Counted from the first letter of the stretch, positions 35,906-44,812 are shown. The stretch is DNA of 64,000 nucleotides from Stakelama saccharophila (GCF_032229225.1 NZ_CP135076.1:1035001-1099000), one strand, 5' to 3'. Numbers and translations: made by a program. The notes: generated by a model not told the origin, from the sequence alone.

Positions 35906-37419
35906 TGCGCAAAATCGTCTCCATCGTATCGCTGGCGGCGCTTTCCGCCTGCTCCATGGCGCCCACCTATGTGCGGCCGGAACCGCCGATCCCGGCATCC
36001 TGGCCGTCGGGATCGCCTTATCTTCGACAAAGCGAAGCGGGCCTGCCGAAGGTCACCTATCGGCAGGTGTTTCGCGATCCGGGCCTGCAGCGGCTGATCG
36101 AGCAGGCGCTCGTCAACAACCGCGACCTGCGGCAGGCGGCGGCGAACATCGCCTCGGCCCGCGCGCAATATCGCATTCAGCGCGCCGACCGCTTGCCCGG
36201 CGTCGATGCAAGCGCCGGCGCGACCTTCCGCGGCGGCGATGGGGCGAGCGCCGCCGGCGGCAATCAGGGCACGGGCTCCGGCGCCGGGAACGGCGGGGCC
36301 ACCGCGGGAGCCGACGAATATTATACCGCACAGGCCGGCGTGAACGCGTTCGAGATCGACCTGTTCGGACGGGTGAAGTCGCTGAGCGACGCCGCCTTGA
36401 ACCAGTATTTCGCCACGGCGGCGGGCGCGCGGGCAACGCGCCTGACGCTGGTCGGCGACATCGCCACGGCCTGGCTGAACCACGCCGCCGATATGAGCCT
36501 GCTGAAGATCGCGCGCCAGACGGTCGAGAGCGCGCAGAAGTCCGTGGATCTGACGCGCGCCAGGTTGGAAGGCGGGGTGGCGCCGCGAACCGATCTGCGC
36601 CAGGCGCAGACGATCCTCGCCCAGGCCCAAGCCGATCTGGCATCCAGCCGGACCGCGGTTGCCCAGGACGTCAATCTCCTGCGCCTGCTCGTCGGCGGCC
36701 CGGTGGACGAAGCCGCGCTGCCGGATTCGATCGACGTGGCGGTGCAGAGGTTGAACGAGGTTCCGCCAGGGCTGGACTCCTCGATCCTCCTGCGCCGGCC
36801 CGATGTCGTGCAGGCCGAATATCAACTGCGCGCGCAGAACGCGCAGATCGGCGCCGCCCGGGCCGCCTTCTTCCCGCGGATCACGCTGACGGGTCTGGTG
36901 GGTTTCGCCAGCACCGCGCTCGGCAATCTGTTCGACGATGACGGCTTCTCGTGGTCGGTCGCCCCCTCGGCCACGGTTCCGATCTTCGACGGTGGCGCGA
37001 ACGCGGCAAATCTCGCCCAGGCGAAGGCCGACCGCGATGCCGCGCTCGCCAATTACGAGGGGACGATCCAGACGGCGTTCCGCGAGGTGGCGGATGCGCT
37101 GGCGCGGCGCGGCACGATAACCGAACAGGTTCAGGCGACCCGCGATCTGGTCACGGCGTCACAGGATAATTACGACCTGTCCTATGCCCGCTACAGGGGC
37201 GGAATCGAAAGTTTCCTGCAAAGCCTGGATGCGCGCCGGTCGCTCTATTCGGCACAAAGAAACCTGGTGGCGACCGTCCTTGAAAAGGGCACCAACCTGG
37301 TCAATCTCTATCGCGTACTGGGCGGCGATTCGATGCTCGACGCCACCGACGCGGGGCCGCAGCCCGTCGTCGGGGATCCGGGGCCGGCGACCTTGCCTGC
37401 CGCTTCGTCGAACGATTAG
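35905..37419 (+). CDS. RND outer-membrane efflux lipoprotein, NodT/OprM type, 504 aa
   Basis: The TolC-like outer-membrane channel of the same tripartite pump. It starts with a lipobox LSAC near residue 16 followed by the typical SMAPTYVRPEPPIPASWP. Duplicated OEP domains with long coiled-coil hairpins follow, recognisable by LVNNRDLRQAAANI and the second-repeat equivalent, and the RRPDVVQAEYQLRAQNAQIGAARAAFFPRITLTG segment is diagnostic. The ATG at 35905 overlaps the pump stop codon; a GTG at 35902 is possible. The C-terminus overlaps the convergent DUF3325 gene by 4 bp. Confidence 0.93.
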   Translation: MRKIVSIVSLAALSACSMAPTYVRPEPPIPASWPSGSPYLRQSEAGLPKVTYRQVFRDPGLQRLIEQALVNNRDLRQAAANIASARAQYRIQRADRLPGVDASAGATFRGGDGASAAGGNQGTGSGAGNGGATAGADEYYTAQAGVNAFEIDLFGRVKSLSDAALNQYFATAAGARATRLTLVGDIATAWLNHAADMSLLKIARQTVESAQKSVDLTRARLEGGVAPRTDLRQAQTILAQAQADLASSRTAVAQDVNLLRLLVGGPVDEAALPDSIDVAVQRLNEVPPGLDSSILLRRPDVVQAEYQLRAQNAQIGAARAAFFPRITLTGLVGFASTALGNLFDDDGFSWSVAPSATVPIFDGGANAANLAQAKADRDAALANYEGTIQTAFREVADALARRGTITEQVQATRDLVTASQDNYDLSYARYRGGIESFLQSLDARRSLYSAQRNLVATVLEKGTNLVNLYRVLGGDSMLDATDAGPQPVVGDPGPATLPAASSND

Positions 37420-37715
37420 CGGGCAGGCCGCCCCGGTCGCCGTGAAACGGTCCGGCGGCGGGCAATGGTCAACCCGCCCATGATCATCCACCCGGCAAGC
37501 GAGCCGAGACCGGCCCACTCCATCAGGCGATAGGCCGGCCAGTCCGCCATTGCTACAGGCAGCAAGGACAGCGTGATCAGGCCGTACCCCGAAATCCGGG
37601 CCAGGCGGATCCGCGGCGGAGTGGTCGCCCGGCGCAACGGTGCGGGCGTCGCCCGCATCGCCGTGGCAAGGGCAGCGAAACCGCCCAGTTGCAGCAGCAG
37701 GATCAGGAGCGGCAT
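37416..37715 (-). CDS. DUF3325-family small membrane protein, 99 aa
   Basis: A short protein with two or three hydrophobic segments (MPLLILLLQLGGFAALATAM and LMEWAGLGSLAGWMIMGGL). It resembles the DUF3325 family, whose members are found next to PepSY membrane proteins and siderophore receptors. It overlaps the end of the PepSY gene by 13 bp, so it is the last gene of the iron-related operon that starts with the TonB receptor. The basic C-terminal tail (RRRTVSRRPGRPAR) should lie in the cytoplasm. No biochemical role is established. Confidence 0.75.
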   Translation of the reverse strand: MPLLILLLQLGGFAALATAMRATPAPLRRATTPPRIRLARISGYGLITLSLLPVAMADWPAYRLMEWAGLGSLAGWMIMGGLTIARRRTVSRRPGRPAR

Positions 37716-39193
37716 CGTGCCTCCGGTGTCCGCGCGGCATATCGCGCCGCGATAGCCAGGGCCGTTGCGGTTGCCAGCAATACGGCGTCCGTCGGCACGG
37801 TGGCGGCGTCAGCCGACGCCCCTTGCGCCGCGATCCGCCCTATGTCGATCAGCGCCGCCGCCGCCCACGCCACGGCACCGGCAGCCAATAACGCAGGCCA
37901 ACTCCGCCGCGAAGGCAGGGCCAGCACGATCAGACCGGCGACGGCCCAGCCAGCGAATACGCAGGTCACTTCCCAGCCCGCGCGACCGGCAAGGTCGAGC
38001 GGAAGCAACCGGTTGGCGAGGAAAAAGCCTGCAAAGGCTGCCGGCATACCGGCGATGACCCCGACGTTGATCCGTTCGATCGCGCGATTGGCGAGGGACA
38101 GCGGCGCCCGTTCCCGGCGCTTCACGATCCACAGTACCAGCCCCGATCCGATCACCGCGGTCAGCGCCAGGCCGCCCGCGAAATACAGCCAGCGCAGCAG
38201 CGGTCCCGCGAAACGGCCCATGTGGAGACCGTAAAGGATGGCATAGCTCTGCAGCGCCGGCCGATGCTCCGCGACATCCGCCAGGATATCGCCGGTCGCC
38301 GCATCGAAGGTCAGGATGTGCGGCGTCGTCGCCAGCCGGTCCCCGTCGCTCTGGAATATGGTCAGCGTCGCGGCGGCATCGCCGGGATTCGTCATCGTGA
38401 CCCGCCCGATATGTCCGTCGCCGAACCGCCGTTGCGCTTCCTGGAGCATCGGCAGGACCGGCGCCAGCGGCGCGTCCTCACCGCTGGCGGGGCGGGTCAC
38501 GGCGCCGGGCAGCAGATCCTGGTACATGGCCGCCGTGTCCTTGCCGTAATCGGCGACGATCCCCCACGGCATGACCAGCGACGTGAACGTGACCAGGCCG
38601 GTAAAGGTGATCATGATGTGAAAGGGCAGGGCGAGGACGCCCATGGCGTTGTGGCCGTCCAGCCAGGCGCGTTGGCCGCGGCCGGGACGGAACGTGAAGA
38701 AATCCCGGAAGAAGCGGCGGTGGGCGATGATCCCGGTGATCAACGCCAGCAGCATGAAGGCCGCCGCCAATGCCGCGAGCAGCCGGCCCCAGGGATAGGG
38801 AATTTCCAGTTCGAAATGCAGGCGGTAGAAGAAATCGCCGCCCAGCGACTGGCGCAAGGCGGGGGCACCGGTGACGGGATCGAGCGCCCGGACAATGAAG
38901 CCGCTGCCGTCGAACCAGGTGGCGTGCACCGTGTTCGTACGCGCATCGGGGGCGGTCAGATACCAGGCGGGCGCATCGCCGGCATGGCTTTTCAGCCATC
39001 GGATCGCGGCGGCGACCGCCGACACCGGAGCGGCTGTCGCCGTGCTCTCCGGGTGGGTCCAGCGAGTGATCGCTCCGCGGAACATGCTCATCGTTCCGGC
39101 AAAGGCCATCAGATAGAGGACCCAGCCGAGCAGCAGGCCGGTCCAGCCGTGCAGCCAGGCCATGGTCTGGCGCACACCGTCGCGCACCTTCAT
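37703..39193 (-). CDS. PepSY-associated membrane protein, probable ferric-siderophore reductase, 496 aa
   Basis: The product has a PepSY-TM layout: an N-terminal helix MAWLHGWTGLLLGWVLYLMAFAGTMSMFR, a periplasmic domain, and further transmembrane helices with conserved histidines, including RAWLDGHNAMGVLALPFHIMITFTG. The histidine-bearing helices are suited to binding haem, and relatives such as FpvG and FoxB reduce ferric siderophores at the inner membrane. The start at 39193 was chosen because the gene then overlaps its upstream neighbour by 4 bp (ATGA). Its operon partners are a TonB siderophore receptor, a DUF3649 protein and a DUF3325 protein. Confidence 0.85.
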   Translation of the reverse strand: MKVRDGVRQTMAWLHGWTGLLLGWVLYLMAFAGTMSMFRGAITRWTHPESTATAAPVSAVAAAIRWLKSHAGDAPAWYLTAPDARTNTVHATWFDGSGFIVRALDPVTGAPALRQSLGGDFFYRLHFELEIPYPWGRLLAALAAAFMLLALITGIIAHRRFFRDFFTFRPGRGQRAWLDGHNAMGVLALPFHIMITFTGLVTFTSLVMPWGIVADYGKDTAAMYQDLLPGAVTRPASGEDAPLAPVLPMLQEAQRRFGDGHIGRVTMTNPGDAAATLTIFQSDGDRLATTPHILTFDAATGDILADVAEHRPALQSYAILYGLHMGRFAGPLLRWLYFAGGLALTAVIGSGLVLWIVKRRERAPLSLANRAIERINVGVIAGMPAAFAGFFLANRLLPLDLAGRAGWEVTCVFAGWAVAGLIVLALPSRRSWPALLAAGAVAWAAAALIDIGRIAAQGASADAATVPTDAVLLATATALAIAARYAARTPEARCRS

Positions 39194-39519
39194 ACCGGCG
39201 GACCCGCCATCCAGCCCAACAACGCCAGGATCGCCGCGACACCGACGACGCCGGCCAGGGCACGCGTCGCGCTGCGTGCGAGGAATGCCCAAATCGCGAC
39301 ACCGGGCGCCACCAGGAAGGCGAGGAGCGTGCCGGGCATGACCGCCTCCACCCGGGCAAGCGGGATCAGCCGGGCGGTGGCGAAGGCGAACAGGGCGGCG
39401 ACGACATAGCCGCCCACCAGAGCTGCGATCGTTCGCGCGGCCACATTGGCGCGATAGCGCCAGCCGGAGCGCCGCCGGTTCGGCGCTGTCCGGGTCGCAA
39501 AGCTGCTGGTTGCGTCCAT
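39190..39519 (-). CDS. DUF3649-family small membrane protein, 109 aa
   Basis: A small protein with about three hydrophobic segments: AARTIAALVGGYVVAALFAFATARL, MPGTLLAFLVAPGVAIWAFLA and ALAGVVGVAAILALLGWM. It fits the DUF3649 family, which is known from iron-uptake operons with TonB receptors. It starts 2 bp after the receptor stop codon and overlaps the PepSY gene by 4 bp, so it is part of a translationally coupled operon. Its function is unknown. Confidence 0.75.
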   Translation of the reverse strand: MDATSSFATRTAPNRRRSGWRYRANVAARTIAALVGGYVVAALFAFATARLIPLARVEAVMPGTLLAFLVAPGVAIWAFLARSATRALAGVVGVAAILALLGWMAGPPV

Positions 39520-39521
39520 CT

Positions 39522-41621
39522 TCACCGCCCGAAGCGCCATGTCAGCGTGGCGAAGACGTTGCGTTTCGCCCCGAGGAAACAGTCGCCGCGCGCCAGGCAG
39601 GCCCCGTAATATTCCTTGCCCAGCAGGTTGTTCGCATTGACCGAAAGCCGCCACTGATCCCACTCGATTGCCGCCAACGCGTCGACCAGCGTGGCGTCAG
39701 GCGTTCGCACCGTCCAGATCGCGCTGCGCGACACGGTTTCGCCGCGGTGGCGGACGCCGGCACCCAGGCGCAGCTTGACGCCCTCATCCATGGCGAAACT
39801 CTTCGTCGTCCAGATCGACCAGTTATATTTTGGCACGCTGTTCAACTGCCTGCCGAGCTGGATGGGATCGTCGGTTTCGGTCAGCTCGGCATCGGTGTAG
39901 CTGAAATTGGCGATCAGCTCGAAATCGCCGGGCAGTCTGCGAAAGCCTTCGAATTCCACGCCCTTGGACGTGAGTTCGCCCGCCTGGATCTGGTTGGTGG
40001 GATCGGTCGGGTCGTCGATCAGGCGGTTGCTCTCGGTGATATGGAAACCGGTCACGGTCAGGCGGGTGGCGGGATCGGGTTGCCATTTCAGGCCCGCCTC
40101 GAACTGCTTGCCGCGCGACGGCTTGTAGGGATCGCCCGCATTGTCGAGCCCGGCGACGGGCAGGAAACTTTCCGTATAGCTGAAGAACGGCGCGAACCCT
40201 GCGCCGAGATCACCGATGATCCCCGCCCTGAGCGAGGTTGCGTCCGCGTCTTCGTCCGGGCTTCCGGGGCTCTTCGTCGTCACGTCGTCGTGGCGTGCGC
40301 CGAGGACGACGGAAACGCGGTCCCACAGCCGAATCTGGTCCTGCACATAGAAGCCGAGCTGGTGCTGGCTGCTGCGGCTGATCGTATCGCCAAATTCGGG
40401 CGGGGTCAGCGCGGCGTAGTCGGGATCGTATATGTCGATCTCTTCATATCCCCCCGCGCTACGCTGGCGAATGCGATACCAACTGTAATCCACTCCGGCG
40501 AGCAGGACATGCTCCACCGCACTGCCGGTGTCGAAATCGACCTGCACATTGTTGTCGGTGGTGAAGATATTGAGGCCGGAAATCGTACCGTCCCCGTAAA
40601 GCCCCACGATCCTGTGATCGGCATCGACATAGGGGTCGGTCGGATTCTGGTAACTGTCGGGATAGTGCGTGAAATACTGCTGGTCGCTGTCGATATAGCG
40701 CGCCTTCAGGCTGAGTTTGGCGCGGTTGCCCAGTCGCTGGTCGACAAGGATGGTGCCTTGGGCGAGCCGGCCGTCATAGCGATCCCAGTCCGGATCGCCG
40801 ATGAATCGGTCGAACGGGATGCGGCCGTTTTCCGCATTCGGGTTGGGATAGAGCGTGCCGATCACCGGCAGGAACTGCGCGGTCGAGCCGCCGTCATCCT
40901 CCTGATACAGGCCGATCAGCGTGACGTCGGTATCGTCGCTCGGCCGCCAGCGGAGCGAGGGCGAGACCAGCACCCGGTCATCGGGAACGTAATCAGTTTG
41001 CGTATCGGCATCGCGGACGCGGGTCACCAGGCGCGCGGCAAGGGTCCTGCCGATGGCGCCCGTCACGTCGCCCATGAATTCCTTGCGGTCATAGGAGCCA
41101 TAGACGACCGATGCTTCGCCCGACGTTTCGAATTCCGGTGTCTTCGACACCAGATTGACGATTCCGCCGATCGAACCCTGGCCGAACAATACCGAGGCCG
41201 GGCCGCGGACCAGCTCGACGCGGGAAAAGTTATAGGGATCGGCCGTGGTGCTGACATAATTGCCATAGATGTCGCGCATGCCGTCGCGATACTGTACCGG
41301 ATTCACGCCGCGGACGAAGCTGCTGTCCACGCGACTGTCGAGCCCGTAGGAATTGGCCTGAACACCGGCGGCGTAGCGCAGCGTGTCCGACACGCTGAGC
41401 GCGCCTTGCGAAAGATAGGTTTCGGCATCGATGACCGTGACCGGCTGCGGCACCTGCATCGGCGGCGTGCTCGTTTTCGTGCCCGCCGTGTCTTCTTGCC
41501 CGCGACCGGTGACGATGATGTCCTTGCGCGACTGCCGATCCTGGTCCCGGTCCTGCGCGGCGGCGGTTGTCGCCGGGGCGAGAAGGGACGCGGCGACGAG
41601 AAGATGCGGCAGGCGTTTCAT
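39522..41621 (-). CDS. TonB-dependent siderophore receptor, 699 aa
   Basis: An outer-membrane ligand-gated porin of the siderophore type. It has a signal peptide (residues 1-23, TTAAAQ), an N-terminal plug with the TonB-box-like DIIVTG segment, the plug motif VELVRGPASVLFGQGSIGGIVNLVSK, and a 22-strand barrel ending in the aromatic WRFGR terminus. The AAGGGGAA ribosome binding site supports the ATG at 41621. It is the first gene of a four-gene operon. A Fur-like sequence lies upstream, so expression is probably iron-repressed. The siderophore transported is unknown. Confidence 0.94.
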   Translation of the reverse strand: MKRLPHLLVAASLLAPATTAAAQDRDQDRQSRKDIIVTGRGQEDTAGTKTSTPPMQVPQPVTVIDAETYLSQGALSVSDTLRYAAGVQANSYGLDSRVDSSFVRGVNPVQYRDGMRDIYGNYVSTTADPYNFSRVELVRGPASVLFGQGSIGGIVNLVSKTPEFETSGEASVVYGSYDRKEFMGDVTGAIGRTLAARLVTRVRDADTQTDYVPDDRVLVSPSLRWRPSDDTDVTLIGLYQEDDGGSTAQFLPVIGTLYPNPNAENGRIPFDRFIGDPDWDRYDGRLAQGTILVDQRLGNRAKLSLKARYIDSDQQYFTHYPDSYQNPTDPYVDADHRIVGLYGDGTISGLNIFTTDNNVQVDFDTGSAVEHVLLAGVDYSWYRIRQRSAGGYEEIDIYDPDYAALTPPEFGDTISRSSQHQLGFYVQDQIRLWDRVSVVLGARHDDVTTKSPGSPDEDADATSLRAGIIGDLGAGFAPFFSYTESFLPVAGLDNAGDPYKPSRGKQFEAGLKWQPDPATRLTVTGFHITESNRLIDDPTDPTNQIQAGELTSKGVEFEGFRRLPGDFELIANFSYTDAELTETDDPIQLGRQLNSVPKYNWSIWTTKSFAMDEGVKLRLGAGVRHRGETVSRSAIWTVRTPDATLVDALAAIEWDQWRLSVNANNLLGKEYYGACLARGDCFLGAKRNVFATLTWRFGR

Positions 41622-41669
41622 GGTTCCCCTTTTGGCAAGCTCTGGACGCCGCAATAGTGATATTGCGAA

Positions 41670-41684
41670 CCATTGTCATTAGCA
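41670..41684 (-). promoter_or_regulatory. Candidate Fur-type site upstream of the TonB receptor gene
   Basis: The minus strand reads TGCTAATGACAATGG, which agrees at 11 of 15 positions with a 7-1-7 Fur/Irr-like inverted repeat. It lies about 50 bp before the receptor start codon. An adjacent inverted repeat, GCAAT at 41651-41655 and ATTGC at 41662-41666, may belong to the same control region. The match is suggestive only. Confidence 0.35.
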
Positions 41685-41755
41685 AACCGGGAAAAATTTG
41701 GGCCTGGGTTCGGCTATCCAGTCAAGCACGTAGGCCGCAGGGGCTGAAGAATGCG

Positions 41756-41792
41756 AAAAACCGGCAGCGGCTCGTGCGCCCCGCCGGTTTTC
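41756..41792 (-). terminator. Rho-independent terminator of gpmA
   Basis: AAAACCGGC pairs with GCCGGTTTT around 41757-41765 and 41783-41791. On the minus strand the stem is followed by a T run, 51 bp past the gpmA stop codon. The A-flanked stem could also work in the opposite direction. Confidence 0.7.
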
Positions 41793-41843
41793 CTCGTGCT
41801 TCCGATCGCGGCTGCGCCAGCGTCCGATTCGGCGTCCGCTCCC

Positions 41844-42530
41844 TCAGCGCTCGCTGAGGTAGAAGCGGTCCTTCTCCGTCATGTCGTCGTTCAGTTCATA
41901 AACCATCGGCTGACCGGTCGGGATTTCGAGTCCCGTAATTTCGTCATCGGGAATGTTCGACAGATGCTTGACGAGCGCGCGCAGCGAATTGCCGTGGGCG
42001 GAAATGAGGACGCGCTTGCCCGCCTGGAGTTCCGGTACGATCCGCTCCTGCCAATAAGGCAGGACGCGTGTTATGGTGTCCTTCAGGCTTTCGGTCGAGG
42101 GGATGTCGATGTCGGCGTAGCGGCGGTCCTTCTTCAGGTCGAACTTGCTGCCCGGTTCCATTTCCGGCGGCGGCGTGTCGAAGCTGCGGCGCCAGATATG
42201 CACCTGCTCGTCGCCATGCTTTTCCGCCGTTTCCGCCTTGTCGAGGCCGGTCAGCCCGCCATAATGCCGCTCGTTCAGGCGCCAGTCCTTCTCGGTCGGC
42301 AGCCAGAGCCGATCCATGACCTCCAGCGCGATGTTGAGCGTCTTGATCGCGCGCTTCTGGAAGCTGGTGAAGGTCAGGTCGAAGTCGTAGCCCTTCTCCA
42401 CCAGCAGCTTGCCCGCTTCCCCCGCCTCGGCCACGCCCTTGGTCGTCAGGTCGACGTCCCACCAGCCGGTGAAGCGGTTTTCGAGGTTCCATTCGGACTG
42501 GCCGTGGCGGATGAGGACGAGGGTAGGCAT
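41844..42530 (-). CDS. gpmA: 2,3-bisphosphoglycerate-dependent phosphoglycerate mutase, 228 aa
   Basis: GpmA interconverts 3- and 2-phosphoglycerate in glycolysis. The phosphohistidine motif [24 protein letters not shown] is at the N-terminus, [19 protein letters not shown] follows, and the second histidine lies in [15 protein letters not shown]. The length fits alphaproteobacterial GpmA, which lacks the last 20 residues of the E. coli enzyme. The start at 42530 gives the standard [11 protein letters not shown]-terminus. It has its own terminator and is followed on the same strand by the TonB operon. Confidence 0.95.
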   Translation of the reverse strand: MPTLVLIRHGQSEWNLENRFTGWWDVDLTTKGVAEAGEAGKLLVEKGYDFDLTFTSFQKRAIKTLNIALEVMDRLWLPTEKDWRLNERHYGGLTGLDKAETAEKHGDEQVHIWRRSFDTPPPEMEPGSKFDLKKDRRYADIDIPSTESLKDTITRVLPYWQERIVPELQAGKRVLISAHGNSLRALVKHLSNIPDDEITGLEIPTGQPMVYELNDDMTEKDRFYLSER

Positions 42531-42651
42531 GGGATGGGGCTCCTGTCGAAAGATCGGGCCGGGCTTAATCGCTAAGCCGCGCGATTTGAACCGGTCATAT
42601 CCGCATCTGCGAACGCGGGACCGGCCGTCCCTGTCCCATGCGGCTTGCGGA

Positions 42652-42936
42652 TCAGCCGAACAGGCCGCCCAGCCCGCCGCCGCCGAGCGCGCCGCCCAGC
42701 TTCGCGACCGCGCCTTCGCCGCCGACCGCCGAGAGAAGCTGCTCGACCTTGCTCTTTTCCACGCCGGTTTCCGCCGACGCCTGTTCGGCCGTGTCTCCCG
42801 GCTGGTTGGCGAACTTCGCCAGTGCCTGCAATACCATTTTCGCCTGCTGCTCGCTGAGACCGACCTTCGCGGCGAGCGCGCCAATGTCGAATCCGCTGCC
42901 GCCGGCCGCACCCAGCGCGTCGTTCAATAGGCTCAT
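42652..42936 (-). CDS. Small helical protein with Gly-rich tail, DUF937/DUF2780-like, 94 aa
   Basis: The protein has short helices with repeated [16 protein letters not shown] and [15 protein letters not shown] segments, and ends in a Gly-rich tail ([14 protein letters not shown]). This pattern resembles the DUF937/DUF2780 group of small uncharacterised bacterial proteins. The ATG at 42936 is preceded by GGAGGAGACAT, a good ribosome binding site. It lies upstream of gpmA on the same strand with a 121-bp gap. No function is known and the family assignment is by eye. Confidence 0.6.
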   Translation of the reverse strand: MSLLNDALGAAGGSGFDIGALAAKVGLSEQQAKMVLQALAKFANQPGDTAEQASAETGVEKSKVEQLLSAVGGEGAVAKLGGALGGGGLGGLFG

Positions 42937-43072
42937 GGGAATGTCTCCTCCATTGTGGGTCGGGGGAGGCACCATAGCATAGATGCTGTGACGGTTTCGC
43001 GTTCGCCTGTCATCAGCTGGTGCCGGTTTGTCGAAGTCCTGTTCTTCTTGCCCGGCTTTGAAGGGAAAGACG

Positions 43073-43092
43073 GCCCTTCGACAGGCTCAGGG
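43073..43092 (+). repeat. Dispersed palindromic repeat (CTTCGACAGGCTCAG type)
   Basis: CCCTTCGACAGGCTCAGGG is one of at least five copies in the window (also near 50.27, 50.32, 53.98 and 63.82 kb). Its ends CCCT/AGGG are complementary. It lies between genes in every case. Confidence 0.8.
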
Positions 43093-43093
43093 A

Positions 43094-43209
43094 AATCGGG
43101 TCCGGGTATGGAGAAATCGGGGTCCGGGTATAGGGCAATCGGGTCCGGTTACTGGGTAATCGGGTTCGGTTATGGGGCAGTCGGGTTCGGGTATCGGGGC
43201 GTCGGGGGC
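43094..43209. repeat. 21-bp tandem repeat (minisatellite), about 5.5 copies
   Basis: Units start at 43094, 43115, 43137, 43158, 43179 and 43200, with a period of 21 bp (once 22). The core is AATCGGGTCCGGGTAT. On the plus strand it would encode a heptad such as IGSGYxx, but no credible gene contains it. It follows directly after a dispersed repeat and lies between the DUF937-like gene and a GNAT gene. Confidence 0.85.
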
Positions 43210-43234
43210 GATTGAACGCAGGTTGCACGTTGCC

Positions 43235-43693
43235 CTACAGCGTCCGCGTCATGAACCGGCTGAACGGATCGCCTTCCGCATAGCCTCCGAACGCCCCGCA
43301 GTCGTTGAAACCGAACATGCGGTAGAGGTGGCGCGCCGGATCGAACGCCTCGCCGCTGCCGGTTTCCAGACTGAGGCGGGTATAGCCCCGATCGCGCGCC
43401 ACCGAGAGGATGTGCGACAGGAGGCCGGCGCCGACACCGCGGCGCAAATGGCCCGGGGCGGTGCGCATCGACTTGATCTCGCCGTGGCCTGCGTCCAGTT
43501 CCTTGAGCGCGCCGCAGCCGAGTGCGGTGTCGCCGTCCCACGCGCTCCAGAACGTCACGCCCTTCTGGCGCAGGCCGGCCAGGTCGAGGAAATGGCAGCT
43601 ATCGCGGGGCGAGTTCGCGCGCATCGCCTCGGCATGAAGTTCGAGCAGGTCGATGATCTGCGGCGCGTCGAGCCCGCCCTCGCGAATATCCAC
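43235..43693 (-). CDS. GNAT-family N-acetyltransferase, 152 aa
   Basis: An acetyl-CoA-dependent acetyltransferase. Motif A, HLRRGVGAGLLSHILSVARDRGYTRLSLETGSGEAF, carries the pyrophosphate-binding R/Q-x-x-G-x-G signature, and KELDAGHGEIKSMRTAPGH precedes it. The C-terminal MFGFNDCGAFGGYAEGDPFSRFMTRTL fits PhnO/YsnE-like enzymes of the PA4534 type. It starts with a GTG at 43693 directly after the stop codon of the M14 gene, so it is translated from the same operon. The acetyl acceptor is unknown. Confidence 0.88.
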   Translation of the reverse strand: MDIREGGLDAPQIIDLLELHAEAMRANSPRDSCHFLDLAGLRQKGVTFWSAWDGDTALGCGALKELDAGHGEIKSMRTAPGHLRRGVGAGLLSHILSVARDRGYTRLSLETGSGEAFDPARHLYRMFGFNDCGAFGGYAEGDPFSRFMTRTL

Positions 43694-44812
43694 TCAGATC
43701 TCGTCGATCATGTCCGCGAGCACCGCGAGCCCGGCATGCGCCAGCGTCTTGCACCGCTCGGGCGACCAGGCGAATTCGGCGTCCGCATTGGGATCGTGAT
43801 CCTTGAACGGCATTTCTAGCGTCATGCTGAGCGCGTGAAAGCGTTCGGCCACCTGGTTGGTCGACATGGACAGGTTGGCCTTGCCGGGTGCGGACTTTTC
43901 ATAGCCCTTTTCGGTCTGGAAGTCGGGCGAGGCCGCTTCCAGCCGCCGGGCGTAAGCGGTGAACTTATCGCCCAGCTCGTCGGTCCAGGAGGGGATGCCC
44001 TCGAACCCGGCGAGGAAGTTGGCGGGAATCGCCTCGTCACCGTGAATGTCCATCGCCACGTCGACGCCGGTTTCGTCCATCTTCGCCTTGACGAGGAAGA
44101 CCTCGGGGCTGCGTTCCATCGACGGCGTGTCCCATTCCCGGTTGAGATTGGTGCCGACAGCGTTGGTGCGCAGATGGCCGCGATAGCTGCCGTCCGGGTT
44201 CATGTTGGGCACGATGTGAAAGGTCGCCCTGGAACGCAGCGCCTTCGCCGTCTCGTCGTCGGGATCGGTCAGCTTTTCCAGCGCGCCTTCCATCCACCAT
44301 TCCGCCATGGACTCGCCGGGATGCTGGCGGGCGTAGAGCCAGACCTGCTTCGCCCCGTCGCCAAGCGTCAGATAGTCGAGCGCGCGGCCGTCAAGCGTCT
44401 TGCCAAGCTCGACGTGCCGCACCCCGTCCCGGCGCGCCATGTCGGCGACGAGCTGGTTATGCCGTTCGACCGTATAGGGCGCGAAATAGGCGAACCAGGC
44501 GAGATCGTCCTCGAAGCTGTGCGTGAAGCGCAGAACGCCGTCGGCATAGTCGGTTTCTGCGATGCGCCACGTCTGCCGATCGGTGCTGACCCGGGCGCGA
44601 TAGCCCGGCCAGCCGAACGGATAGGCCGATTTCCCGGCGTTCAGGATGCGGAAGGTCAGCGTCTTTCCTTTCGCGCCGGCGACGCGGAAGTGGAACCACT
44701 GAAAGAAGTCCGAATCCCTGTCCTTGACGATTTCGAGGTCGACCCGGTCGCCGTCGACCGAGAGAAGGCGGATATTGCCGCCGTCGAATGCGGAATTGAT
44801 CTGGATGGTCAT
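43694..44812 (-). CDS. M14-family cytosolic zinc carboxypeptidase, 372 aa
   Basis: A metallocarboxypeptidase of the cytosolic (AGBL/CCP-like) M14 subgroup. An N-terminal beta-sandwich domain of about 120 residues is followed by the catalytic domain. Zinc ligands are His and Glu in ARQHPGESMAEWWMEG and the distal His in AMDIHGDEAIPANF; substrate contacts lie in NMNPDGSYRGHLRTNAVGTNLNREW. There is no signal peptide. It overlaps the DUF4136 gene upstream by 4 bp (ATGA) and touches the GNAT gene downstream, forming a tight three-gene operon. The substrate peptides are unknown. Confidence 0.92.
   Translation of the reverse strand: MTIQINSAFDGGNIRLLSVDGDRVDLEIVKDRDSDFFQWFHFRVAGAKGKTLTFRILNAGKSAYPFGWPGYRARVSTDRQTWRIAETDYADGVLRFTHSFEDDLAWFAYFAPYTVERHNQLVADMARRDGVRHVELGKTLDGRALDYLTLGDGAKQVWLYARQHPGESMAEWWMEGALEKLTDPDDETAKALRSRATFHIVPNMNPDGSYRGHLRTNAVGTNLNREWDTPSMERSPEVFLVKAKMDETGVDVAMDIHGDEAIPANFLAGFEGIPSWTDELGDKFTAYARRLEAASPDFQTEKGYEKSAPGKANLSMSTNQVAERFHALSMTLEMPFKDHDPNADAEFAWSPERCKTLAHAGLAVLADMIDEI

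Noticed and set aside
39510..41657. Long plus-strand open frame opposite the TonB receptor
   Set aside because: The minus-strand frame encodes a complete receptor with signal peptide and terminal aromatic residue; the plus-strand frame has no recognisable domain.
43094..43209. Tandem repeat considered as a CRISPR array
   Set aside because: Units follow each other without unique spacers and no cas gene is near.
42955..43215. Plus-strand frame containing the 21-bp repeats as a repetitive protein gene
   Set aside because: No ribosome binding site or signal sequence, and the non-repeat part has no recognisable feature.
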